DNA of 64,000 bases. Source: Ditylenchus dipsaci. Its lineage: Eukaryota > Nematoda > Chromadorea > Rhabditida > Anguinidae. Location of the stretch: NCBI GenBank assembly GCA_004194705.1, contig SADC01001375.1:1-64000 (forward strand), in the 5' to 3' direction. The notes beneath the pieces were generated by a model. The model was not told where the DNA came from, made no database searches, and saw only the letters and a list, made by a program, of their open reading frames with translations. Below are positions 57,901 to 62,619 of this stretch, in pieces (within the stretch, counting starts at the first letter, position 1; every line of letters starts with the position of its first letter). The position numbers and the translations under genes are program-made.

Positions 57901-60900
57901 ACCACCCCATCCCTAGTCCACAGAATAGTTGGCTGAGGAATACCGGAAGCTGGACACTCCAAAAATATTTCACGCCCAAAAATAGCCAGTGGATTGCTGA
58001 TTAGATTGGACTTGTCAATGGTTGGTGGCACTAGCACTTTTAGGATTAAATCTATGTCTGTAGATCCGGCTATGTTGGTAGCCTTGCAGGTGTACTTGCC
58101 TCCATCATGCAGTGTAGTCTTCACAATGGTCACTTTCTAAACTAATAGAATTGAGTGGTGAAAGTACTCATATTGATAAAAATGGCCGGTACATATACAA
58201 TTTTCGCCTTGGTCTAACCCATTGTTGTTGAAAAAACTAAATTTTCCAAAAACAGGGCGGAGGACCGATTCTTTTTAGGCTCCCTTAGGCCCTCCTCACA
58301 AACTTGCAAACATTGTGTCCCGCAACTTGCTTTTTCTTATTTTCCTAAAATACAGGGTGTTTCAAGAAATTCCCAGGATTTAAAATGTGCATAGCTTTTT
58401 TTATGGAGCGTTTTTCGAAATTTTTCGCAGGAGTGTGCATCGAGCCTTAAAAAACAGCGAGAGGATCAAGGCAAAATAGGACTCGATTCTTCACCAAACT
58501 CAACTAACCTTAGACTCTTCGGAAACCCGAACATTGTCAGAGCTGTAAATGGGATTCACACCTCGTAACCATTCTATTTCAGGCAAAGGAACTGCCTCTA
58601 CAGGACAGCTGATGGTCACAGAGTCGCCTTCCACCACCTCGAATATTCGCTGACCTTCAGCACCGAACTTTGGAGGGGCTGAAAATGTATTTTAGAAGGG
58701 TTTGAAGATTATTGAAAGTTAAAAATGAGAAGGCCACTAAAAGACTAACCCAGAACTTCAAGTTGGTAGTCGGTGTTGAGAGAGCCCACTTCATTTTTGG
58801 CAAAGCAGGTGTACCGACCGGCGTCAGACACAGAGATTCGATGAATTTTGAGATTGTTTTGGCCTTCTTTTACCATGTTGAGATCATATGTCAGTATTTG
58901 CCCTTCTTTCATCCTAAAATTGGTATTTTACAGAAAGTTCGGACTAGGGTTGTAAAACGGCAAGTAGACTGATTTCAGGTTCTGAAAAATTTTGCGTTTT
59001 TCGGATGATAATTTTTGGTAATTTAATTATCTTTTTGACAGAAATCCTCCAAAATGGTAGAAACATCATAGAAAGAAACATTAGCTCATTATTGGTATAA
59101 TATAACACGCCGCGTATAATCCTTTTTTTTTGAGATTTAAAGGGGAGTCCGAGACTCTCAAACCGAGAGAGACAGAAGTTCAAATGTAAAAGTAAAGTGG
59201 GTAAAAATGTGACTCATGTTTCCCCAAAAGTGCCCGAATTCGGATTAGAGAGGCATACCCTTCGCACACTTTCAGACAGAAACATTGGTCACTTTGTTGC
59301 CTTGTTCTGTTTTTTTATCAAACCCACCATTTTCACTTTGTTCAAAAAAATCTTTGTGAAAGTCTTGTATATTTTGACAGTCCTGACCAGCCCCTGTGAT
59401 TTTAACTAAAAAGCGAAAAGAGCATTGCCTTCAAAAATATGACTAACCAAACAACTTCGGGCCTAGGATGCCCTAAAATAGGGCAATCTAACACAATGGA
59501 ATTGTTGTTGATCACACGAGGATTCTGATCAATAGTTTGCTCTATATGCGGTGCTGTCAGAACGATGACAGTGAAGGGCGCTTCTAAAAGCAAAAAAATA
59601 ACATTTTGGTTTCCGATAAAGAAAAAAAATCGAAATCTGACCAATTTCTCCAGCTGAATTCTTGACATTGCATGAGTAAGCACCTCCATCAGACCGTTTG
59701 GTTCTCAAAATCATGAGGGTTTCACCCCGAGGCGAGAGTATAAAGTTAGTCATGTCAGTGATGGGGCGTCCACCCCGCATCCATCTGCAAATAAGCCATT
59801 TTACAGAAAGCACTTAATAATAACTTTTTGGCCAACTTGATGGTAGGCTCAGGGTAGCCGTCAGCTTTGCAGTCCAACTTGGCCCTTTCACCTTCGACCA
59901 CCCTCAATTCTGCACTGTGATCCTTCATCCTGGCTTGATCAGTACTTCCACCACAAAGTCTGCAACTGCTGTTCCAGCCTCGTTGGTTGCTTCACAGGTG
60001 TACCTGTTAGTTAGAAAGATTTAGTAGAAATATAAATAATTATTATTCTATATACCTCCCGTTCTCCCCACTCGTCAGATTTTCGAGCAATAATCGTGTT
60101 TTCAAAGTAGGAGTTATAGTAGCACCATTCTTGCGCCAAACAATCTCTGGTGTTGGATGGCCTTTTGCCTGGAACAAAATTGGTTAGACGTGGGAAAAAG
60201 TTAAGAGCGACTAAAAGATAATAATTTGGATGTTTGCCAGAATCAGACTTTGAAAGTCTCTGTTCCACAGCCGATCTATTTGTTCTAGGACTCTTAGAGA
60301 CAGAAAGTGGCTTTGGACAGGATTTCGGGATGGGATTTTCGGCCAAAAAAAAACGAGATAGGACAAAATTTCAAGATCACGAAAAAGTTGTCGGGATTAA
60401 AAAAGATGAGAATACAACTAATTTCAGGAGCGGAATTTTAAAAATTCATAGCAATTTTTTTGGGAACTGGCAAAAAGGGGGAGGAGAAGAATGAGCCACT
60501 TCAAATTGGGCCAATTCAATTTGGGCCATTTTCAAATTGTGCCATTTCAAATTAGGACAATGCAAATTAGGCCGGGGCTAGTACACCTGGAGCTGGGGAC
60601 ACTTGAAGCTGGACAGTTGGAGCTGGTTTTTTCAAATTTAGTTAAATTAATTAAACCACATTGGAGCTAAATTTGAAAAAACCAGCTCCAACTGTCCAGC
60701 TCCAAGTGTCCCCAGCTCCAAGTGTCGTTTTACCAATTAGGCCAACGGTTATCCAGAACTTTTGGGCCCACTCGCCAGAACCAAAGGGGTCCCAGTCATT
60801 TTAAGTCTAATCTATGCGAAAAATAAGTAAGGCGCGAATTCAAATTAAACATTTTTTTGCATAGATTAGACTTAAAATGACTGGGACCCCTTTGGTTCTG

Positions 60901-62619
60901 GCGAGTGGGCCCCAAGGTTCTGTTGCTCCAGGCCAACTTATGGCTGTATATGAACTCGTAAAATTAAACTGGTAAAACATGAGACTCGTAAATCATGGAA
61001 CTGGTGAAAAAAAATTTTCGAAAAACATCAAACTCGATAAACAATGAACTGGAGAATCGAGTTTCGTGAAGCATGAAACCCGCGAAAACGAGTTTTGAAA
61101 AACATGGAACTCGCGGAAACGAGTTTTGAAAAACATGGAACTGGTAAATTTGTTTGCTCACGTTTCTTTATCTCGTAAAAGAACTTTTTACAGATTCTGT
61201 TAGTCATATTTATATGTTTCAGACGTCTTTTCTTCGGTTTATGGCCGTTTGAGTATGCCTTACCATATTCAGCTGAATCATATTCGGTCATAAAATGTGA
61301 AAAAAGTATGCCTTGGTACCCCCTGTTGTTTTTTTTGCAAAAACTTTTTTATTTACTTAGAAACTTTTTTTCACACTTTTAAATAGTTTTAAGAAAAAAG
61401 TTTTTTTTAGTAAAAATGGTGAAATTTTTGTTGCCTTGGTCCCCTAAGCTAATTTCCGAAAAAATAAAACACGCTACCACGTGAAGTCGAACTCGAGACC
61501 GAACTCTATTCACTGCACTACAGACCACTAGACCATCGAGACAAACAGCAAAACCATCAAAATCGGTTAGATATTGTGCAAGGTCAACTAACTATACTGA
61601 GTATAGTCGATGGTAGCAGAATCTAACGCGTATTATGATAATGTGGCCTCAGATAAGCGTACTCATAAAATTACTGTTCATATATGTGTGAGAACACAAA
61701 TTTACGAGTGCCATGTTTTTCAAAACTCGTTTCCGCGAGTTCCATGTTTTTCAAAACTCGTTTCCGCGAGTTCCATGTTTTTCAAAACTCGTTTCCGCGA
61801 GCTCCATGTTTTTCAAAACTCGTTTTCGCGGGTTCCATGTCTCTCGAAACTAATTTTTCCAAGTTCCATGATTTTCGAGTCTCATTTTTACGAGTTATAA
61901 TTTCTCGAATCCCATGTTTTACGAGTTTGAATTTTACGAGTTCATATACAGCCCCAACTTATTGGCAATTTTTTAACTGTTGTTTGATTCAAAATCGTGA
62001 CCCATTTTGCATTGGACCGATTTGAAAATGGCCCAATTCGGAATGGCGCAATTTGCATTGGCGCAATTTGAAATGGTCCAATTTGAAAATGGCCAAAAAT
62101 TGAATTGGCCCAATTTGACATGGCCCATTCTTCTCCTCCCCCAAAAAAGTCTCGAGTTCACTACATACTCGAGTAGCGACCAAGTAACTTTTTTGTGATA
62201 ATTTTCAACTCCATTACCAAGCAATCTAGAGCCAGTTGACTGCCTTCAGCAACTTTCATTATTCGCTCTCCATCGCCAATCGTGGGAGGGACTAAATACA
62301 AGAAGTTGACCTTCTCAAAAAAATCACATACAAAAAATACCCAAAACATTGAGTTGAATATTCTGCCGTGTCTCACCAGCTCTATTGGTTGCCACACAGC
62401 TGTACCGACCAGCATCGGAAATATTGGTGTTATGAATGTGCAGAAAGTGTGAATTGCCAGCTGTGGAAGTGTGATGATCACGTCCATCATCCATAGGATC
62501 TCCATTACGACGCCATTCAACCTTGGGCAATGGTATTCCAATGACTATGCATTCCAACCGCTGCTCTTTGCCCTCCACCACTTTCAGCTGCTCAGCTGGA
62601 GTTTTGATGCCAGGAATTT
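27857..62619 (-). CDS. HMCN: Hemicentin-like extracellular matrix protein, 3' part of the gene
   Basis: A multi-exon gene whose 5' end lies beyond the window. Domain order read directly is nineteen Ig domains (I-set pattern Cys...Trp...D-x-G-x-Y-x-C), a G2F nidogen-type barrel, then EGF modules with the calcium-binding D-x-N/D-E-C start. This order is the C-terminal part of hemicentin. Fibulins lack Ig domains and nidogens have other neighbours. Hemicentins are secreted proteins that assemble into extracellular tracks and basement-membrane linkages. The expected N-terminal signal peptide, VWA domain and further Ig repeats are not in view. Junctions are mainly phase 1 between domains. Exons from 62.6 to 48.3 kb are duplicated as copy A. 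One-base frame breaks lie at about 59,931, 51,381, 51,223, 48,388, 37,630, 36,990 and 35,907. Confidence 0.85.
28016..28218. mobile_element. hAT-like MITE with CAGGGCTTCC ends
   Basis: CAGGGCTTCCAAACA...TTGGAAGCCCTG with flanks CTCTATAC / CTCCATAC (8 bp, one mismatch). A relative at about 32,815-33,017 begins CAGGGCTCGG. Confidence 0.75.
28735..28862. repeat. Degenerate tandem repeat AAATTTAGTGGGGAAATTCAG
   Basis: About six imperfect units of the roughly 20-base word between two EGF exons. Intronic. Confidence 0.6.
28893..29123 (-). CDS. Hemicentin exon: linker plus EGF module
   Basis: 77 codons, phase 1-1. The linker [20 protein letters not shown] leads into a cbEGF ([35 protein letters not shown]). 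The N/D-x-x-G-x-Y/F hydroxylation-type pattern is present. Confidence 0.85.
29176..29295 (-). CDS. Hemicentin exon: calcium-binding EGF module
   Basis: [20 protein letters not shown] then [11 protein letters not shown], six cysteines, phase 1-1, donor GTTCC (weak) and acceptor AATTCAG. Confidence 0.85.
30214..30518 (-). CDS. Hemicentin exons: two EGF modules
   Basis: Exons 30321..30518 ([33 protein letters not shown], then [18 protein letters not shown]) and 30214..30279 ([16 protein letters not shown]). Both keep phase 1. The boundary falls inside the second EGF, after the NIEG segment. Confidence 0.85.
30764..31007. mobile_element. CCGTATTT MITE, CGGCCATGGCCG module
   Basis: CCGTATTTGCTGTAATAATC...GAGCAAATACGG, TA-flanked. 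In reverse orientation it is near-identical to 4,652-4,913. Confidence 0.8.
31096..31197. repeat. Short foldback GTTCAGAAACCCGGAGTT
   Basis: The left word and its inverse (AACTCCGGGTTTCTGAAC) enclose iterated GGAGTTGGAGTC words. Confidence 0.6.
32090..34808 (-). CDS. Hemicentin exons: G2F nidogen-type beta-barrel
   Basis: Exons 34387..34808, 32324..32439 and 32090..32277 join in phase (1-0, 0-2, 2-1). The domain begins [15 protein letters not shown], includes [38 protein letters not shown] and [13 protein letters not shown], and ends with [20 protein letters not shown]. The final [11 protein letters not shown] leads into the EGFs. In nidogen this barrel binds perlecan and collagen IV. In hemicentin it follows the Ig repeats, as here. 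The size of about 240 residues fits the family. Confidence 0.85.
32555..32649. mobile_element. hAT-like MITE, AGCGCTAATTTAGC core
   Basis: TAAGGTTGG...CCAACCCTA with a perfect 8-bp duplication ATTTAATG. The core repeats TTTAGCGCTAA and TTTAGCC words. Confidence 0.8.
32815..33017. mobile_element. Decayed CAGGGCT-ended MITE
   Basis: Shares ATTTAAAGATTTG and AAATCTTTAGAAT with the element at 28,016. The right end CCTAGCCCTGGGCT is degraded. Confidence 0.5.
33346..34306. mobile_element. Foldback with CAACTGGCGGCCATCC array arms
   Basis: The left arm (33,351-33,455) has about six units of CAACTGGCGGCCATCC / CGACTGGCGGCC. The right arm (34,242-34,304) is the inverse with fewer units. It lies inside the G2F intron. 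The open frames over the arms are array artefacts. Confidence 0.75.
34845..35092. mobile_element. Inverted-repeat MITE with 8-bp duplication GAGCTAAT
   Basis: GGTGTAGGTGCGTTTGGCCC and its inverse (CGCCTACGCACC), arms of more than 60 bases. Perfect GAGCTAAT at both flanks, so hAT-like insertion. Confidence 0.8.
35550..36884 (-). CDS. Hemicentin exons: Ig domains 18 and 19 (and end of 17)
   Basis: Exons 36482..36884, 35715..35962 and 35550..35664. The first completes Ig 17 ([25 protein letters not shown]) and starts a divergent Ig ([16 protein letters not shown]). The second starts [17 protein letters not shown], then an Ig with [11 protein letters not shown] and VQWSKNNVN. The third ends it ([14 protein letters not shown]). 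The second exon needs one extra base at about 35,907 (GGC to GGGC) to stay in frame. With it, all phases agree (2-0, 0-0, 0-1). Confidence 0.75.
36057..36180. repeat. Hairpin around two GGGGGACCAAGG words
   Basis: TATGCTGTTTGGGCCCGACC pairs with its inverse ending at 36,175. Both GGGGGACCAAGG words lie in the loop. Confidence 0.65.
36942..37036 (-). CDS. Hemicentin exon: start of Ig domain 17
   Basis: Acceptor ATTATTTAG, donor GTATATA. Reads [15 protein letters not shown] then, one base out, [14 protein letters not shown]. Restoring one C in CCC at about 36,990 gives a normal Ig start. Phase 2-2 once restored. Confidence 0.65.
37335..37533 (-). CDS. Hemicentin exon: non-Ig segment between Ig 15 and 17 (unit 16)
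   Basis: Reads [39 protein letters not shown] and [15 protein letters not shown], phase 1-2. It has two Cys and two Trp but no Ig D-x-G-x-Y-x-C pattern. It may be a very divergent Ig or a spacer. It splices in phase on both sides, so it is part of the protein. Confidence 0.65.
37583..37910 (-). CDS. Hemicentin exons: Ig domain 15
   Basis: Exons 37764..37910 ([20 protein letters not shown]) and 37583..37707 ([18 protein letters not shown], then one base out, [15 protein letters not shown]). One A is missing from an A run at about 37,630. Phases are 1-1 when restored. Confidence 0.75.
37971..38128. mobile_element. CCGTATTT MITE, GCGCCCCGGGGCGC module
   Basis: CCGTATTTCCTCTAATAAGC and GAGGAAATACGG, TA-flanked. 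It lies 8 bp from the next element. Confidence 0.8.
38137..38568. mobile_element. CAGTCAAACCTC element, long perfect arms, GATATAGTGGCC module
   Basis: CAGTCAAACCTCGATATAGT and its inverse, TA-flanked. The arms run almost to the centre near 38,350, making a palindrome of about 430 bases. The copy B element at 48,882-50,682 is a relative. Confidence 0.8.
38695..39046. mobile_element. CAGGGTGATTTAAGAATT MITE
   Basis: Ends CAGGGTGATTTAAGAATT and its inverse, TA-flanked. The centre is a hairpin of CTTGGTCCCCCTTGTGG and its inverse. Confidence 0.8.
39315..40218 (-). CDS. Hemicentin exons: Ig domain 14 (3 exons)
   Basis: Exons 40141..40218 ([11 protein letters not shown]), 40036..40092 ([18 protein letters not shown]) and 39315..39464 ([20 protein letters not shown]). 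All three junctions are phase 1 and open. Confidence 0.85.
39623..39906. mobile_element. CCGTATTC MITE, AATGGGCACCCC module
   Basis: CCGTATTCACTC and AGAATGAATACGG, TA-flanked. The left end is partly triplicated (three CCGTAT words in 45 bases). Confidence 0.7.
40276..40581 (-). CDS. Hemicentin exon: Ig domain 13 (single exon)
   Basis: 102 codons, phase 1-1. [10 protein letters not shown], an insert [20 protein letters not shown] and [16 protein letters not shown]. The C-C' region is longer than usual. Confidence 0.85.
40753..41966 (-). CDS. Hemicentin exons: Ig domain 12
   Basis: Exons 41811..41966 ([20 protein letters not shown]) and 40753..40890 ([33 protein letters not shown]). Phase 1 throughout. 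Confidence 0.85.
42017..42331 (-). CDS. Hemicentin exons: Ig domain 11
   Basis: Exons 42282..42331 ([16 protein letters not shown]) and 42017..42227 ([36 protein letters not shown]). The intron between them is about 54 bases. Confidence 0.85.
42997..43080. mobile_element. CAGTCAACTCTCG MITE, GATTTAACGAAC module
   Basis: 84 bp, CAGTCAACTCTCGATTTAAC and its inverse, TA at the left and TG at the right. The loop is only GGGGACCGG. Confidence 0.75.
43475..43820 (-). CDS. Hemicentin exons: Ig domain 10
   Basis: Exons 43621..43820 ([20 protein letters not shown]) and 43475..43571 ([19 protein letters not shown]), short intron, phases 1-0, 0-1. This is the first exon downstream of the duplicated block and joins copy B's last exon in phase. 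Confidence 0.85.
44351..44691 (+). CDS. Orphan Ig-domain gene end on the opposite strand
   Basis: Two plus-strand exons, 44351..44485 (acceptor CCTATTTAG) and 44542..44691 (acceptor TAATTTTAG), join in phase 0. They encode one Ig domain: [20 protein letters not shown], then [17 protein letters not shown], and a TAA stop. The B-strand Cys is replaced by Arg (LPRPA where LPCPA is expected), so the disulfide cannot form. AATAAA at 44,738 follows. No further upstream exons are seen on this strand. It is probably an inverted relic of a hemicentin-type gene. Confidence 0.6.
44738..44743 (+). terminator. Poly(A) signal of the orphan Ig gene
   Basis: AATAAA about 47 bases after the TAA stop. Confidence 0.5.
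45265..45270 (-). terminator. Poly(A) signal of the small coiled-coil gene, copy B
   Basis: AATAAA, same position relative to the stop as in copy A. Confidence 0.6.
45310..46074 (-). CDS. Small basic/coiled-coil protein with acidic tail, copy B (3 exons)
   Basis: Exons 46024..46074, 45457..45661 and 45310..45389, same phases and length as copy A. Differences include AAAGRD for [16 protein letters not shown] for KEFDKKLGEL, and EEEEH for EEEKH. The alternative F-box-like first exon is at 45704..45847. Nested in the hemicentin intron between Ig units 9 and 10, on the same strand, with its own poly(A) signal. Function unknown. Confidence 0.65.
46533..46714. mobile_element. hAT-like MITE, GGGTAATTACCC core (B only)
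   Basis: TAGGGTTGGTTGATTGG...CCAACCCTA with a perfect 8-bp duplication CTAGAAAT. Copy A near 6,905 has the empty site. Confidence 0.9.
47733..48135. mobile_element. Inverted-repeat element with TCCCGCGGGA words (B only)
   Basis: CCATTCATACTCCCGCGGG at the left and CCCGCGGGAGTTTGAATGG at the right. Interior words GGGACAGG/CCCGCAGGAC. Absent in A near 8,770. Confidence 0.7.
48295..48634 (-). CDS. Hemicentin exons: Ig unit 9 (copy B)
   Basis: Exons 48459..48634 ([20 protein letters not shown]) and 48295..48405 ([16 protein letters not shown]). The first is intact. The second lacks one G in a run at about 48,388 compared with A and so loses frame after GYRLDIP. When restored, phases are 1-0 and 0-1, and it joins the exon at 43,820. 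Confidence 0.75.
48987..50354 (-). mobile_element. hAT transposon with deleted transposase, GGGAATATTCCC core
   Basis: TAGGGTTGCTGAA...TTCAGCAACCCTA with a perfect 8-bp duplication GTTATGAC (48,979-48,986 and 50,355-50,362). Subterminal regions repeat GGGAATATTCCC and GGCCGG words. It encodes a partial hAT transposase on the minus strand. It links the TAGGGTTG-ended MITEs of this window to the hAT superfamily. Confidence 0.85.
49132..50114 (-). pseudogene. hAT transposase remnant: BED finger and C-terminal dimerization domain
   Basis: Exon 49958..50114 carries a BED-type zinc finger ([20 protein letters not shown]). Next come Ser/Lys-rich sequence and a segment [11 protein letters not shown], then [20 protein letters not shown] and the start of [10 protein letters not shown]. 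The catalytic core after that is missing, and the frame resumes at [20 protein letters not shown] and [20 protein letters not shown], the hATC dimerization motif. The end is acidic ([10 protein letters not shown]) with a stop at 49,132. This is a typical Ds-like internal deletion derivative. Confidence 0.8.
50685..50921. mobile_element. CCGTATTT MITE, undivided copy B form
   Basis: CCGTATTTCCTCTAATTGAC and GGAAATACGG, TA shared with the preceding element. The A counterpart (9,530-13,468) is interrupted. Confidence 0.8.
51209..51485 (-). CDS. Hemicentin exon: Ig unit 8 (copy B, 2 bases missing)
   Basis: Same Ig as 13752..14030. It lacks one base at about 51,381 (GGATTTGGG against GGATCTTGGG) and one at about 51,223 (GTGGATTT against GTGGGATTT). 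It would be 93 codons, phase 1-1, if restored. Confidence 0.7.
53780..53891. mobile_element. hAT-like MITE, CGGGTACCCG core, copy B
   Basis: TAGGATTGGCGG...CCAACCCTA, target AAGACCTA / AAGACTTA. Ortholog of 16,546-16,662. Confidence 0.8.
55220..55372. mobile_element. CAGTCAACTCCC MITE, copy B
   Basis: Ortholog of 19,112-19,264, TA-flanked. Confidence 0.75.
55522..55755. mobile_element. CCGTATTT MITE with palindromic core, copy B
   Basis: Ortholog of 19,413-19,641, TA-flanked. Confidence 0.75.
56078..56775 (-). CDS. Read-through alternative C-terminal exon (about 230 residues)
   Basis: The frame runs straight on from Ig unit 7 past a possible donor (TAT|GTACGC at 56,776) for about 230 more codons to a stop at 56,078. 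It starts [20 protein letters not shown], then an Arg-rich stretch ([20 protein letters not shown]), a Pro-rich middle ([18 protein letters not shown]), and a basic run [10 protein letters not shown] near the end. No transmembrane segment or known domain is seen. Base composition looks coding, unlike the flanking intron. It may be an alternative 3' terminal exon giving a shorter Ig protein. ATG at MASEF could also start a separate small protein. Confidence 0.5.
56776..57381 (-). CDS. Hemicentin exons: Ig unit 7 (copy B)
   Basis: Exons 57209..57381 ([32 protein letters not shown]) and 56776..56899 ([16 protein letters not shown], ending EIL). Phases 1-0 and 0-1 if the TAT|GTACGC donor is used. 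Fully open in B. Confidence 0.8.
57431..58136 (-). CDS. Hemicentin exons: end of Ig unit 5 and Ig unit 6 (copy B)
   Basis: Exon 57855..58136 (94 codons, phase 0-0) holds [14 protein letters not shown] and [20 protein letters not shown]. Exon 57431..57545 holds [14 protein letters not shown]. Open in both copies. Confidence 0.85.
57624..57694 (-). tRNA. tRNA-like sequence, copy B
   Basis: A box TAGCTCAATGGTAGAG and T arm TAGGGTTCGATTCCTA are good. The acceptor stem does not pair and the anticodon stem is weak. Pseudogene or SINE-derived promoter. Confidence 0.4.
58509..58678 (-). CDS. Hemicentin exon: Ig unit 5 first half (copy B)
   Basis: [20 protein letters not shown], phase 1-0, acceptor TTTTCAG (TTTTTAG in A). 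Confidence 0.85.
58750..59583 (-). CDS. Hemicentin exons: Ig unit 4 (copy B)
   Basis: Exons 59448..59583 ([17 protein letters not shown]) and 58750..58913 ([15 protein letters not shown]). Phase 1-2, then 2-1. Intact in B. Confidence 0.85.
59642..60003 (-). CDS. Hemicentin exons: Ig unit 3 (copy B, 1 base missing)
   Basis: Exons 59837..60003 and 59642..59784. The first lacks a G at about 59,931 (CCTGGC against CCTGGGC in A), which would stop the frame at once. The rest matches A ([31 protein letters not shown]). Confidence 0.75.
60056..62291 (-). CDS. Hemicentin exons: Ig unit 2 (copy B)
   Basis: Exons 62218..62291 (GSQLALDCL) and 60056..60168 ([20 protein letters not shown]), continuing into 59837..60003. 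The intron holds three nested foldbacks (listed). Confidence 0.8.
60747..60929. mobile_element. Inverted-repeat MITE, 8-bp duplication AGGCCAAC (B only)
   Basis: Arms CCCACTCGCCAGAACCAAAG and inverse, about 70 bases each. AGGCCAAC at both flanks. Absent in A at about 25,072. Confidence 0.85.
60941..61953. mobile_element. 1-kb element with GAGTTCCATGTTTTTC tandem arms (B only)
   Basis: Ends TGGCTGTATATGAACTCG and the inverse, with a perfect 8-bp duplication CCAACTTA (60,933-60,940 and 61,954-61,961). Each arm is a tandem array of about 32-base units containing GAGTTCCATGTTTTTC. The right arm (61,700-61,890) has about six. The 8-bp duplication points to hAT-like insertion. Confidence 0.85.
61472..61541 (-). 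tRNA. tRNA-like sequence inside the 1-kb element
   Basis: The minus strand has GATGGTCTAGTGGTC (A-box-like) and GAGTTCGACTTC (B-box-like) at tRNA spacing. Stems are imperfect. Probably a tRNA-derived SINE head. Confidence 0.35.
62341..62619 (-). CDS. Hemicentin exon: Ig unit 1 (copy B)
   Basis: 93 codons, phase 1-1, acceptor TATTGCAG, donor [28 protein letters not shown] and [16 protein letters not shown]. It is the most upstream hemicentin exon visible. Confidence 0.85.

Larger units (their letters stand above)
60494..62128. mobile_element. CAAATTGGGCC array foldback, copy B, with later insertions
   Basis: The left arm (60,494-60,572) and right arm (62,003-62,128) match the copy A foldback. 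Two further elements (60,747-60,929 and 60,941-61,953) are inserted in B. Confidence 0.7.

Noticed and set aside
61028..62025. Open frames with repeated VPCFSKLV
   Set aside because: Translation of the tandem arms of the 1-kb foldback, in both orientations.
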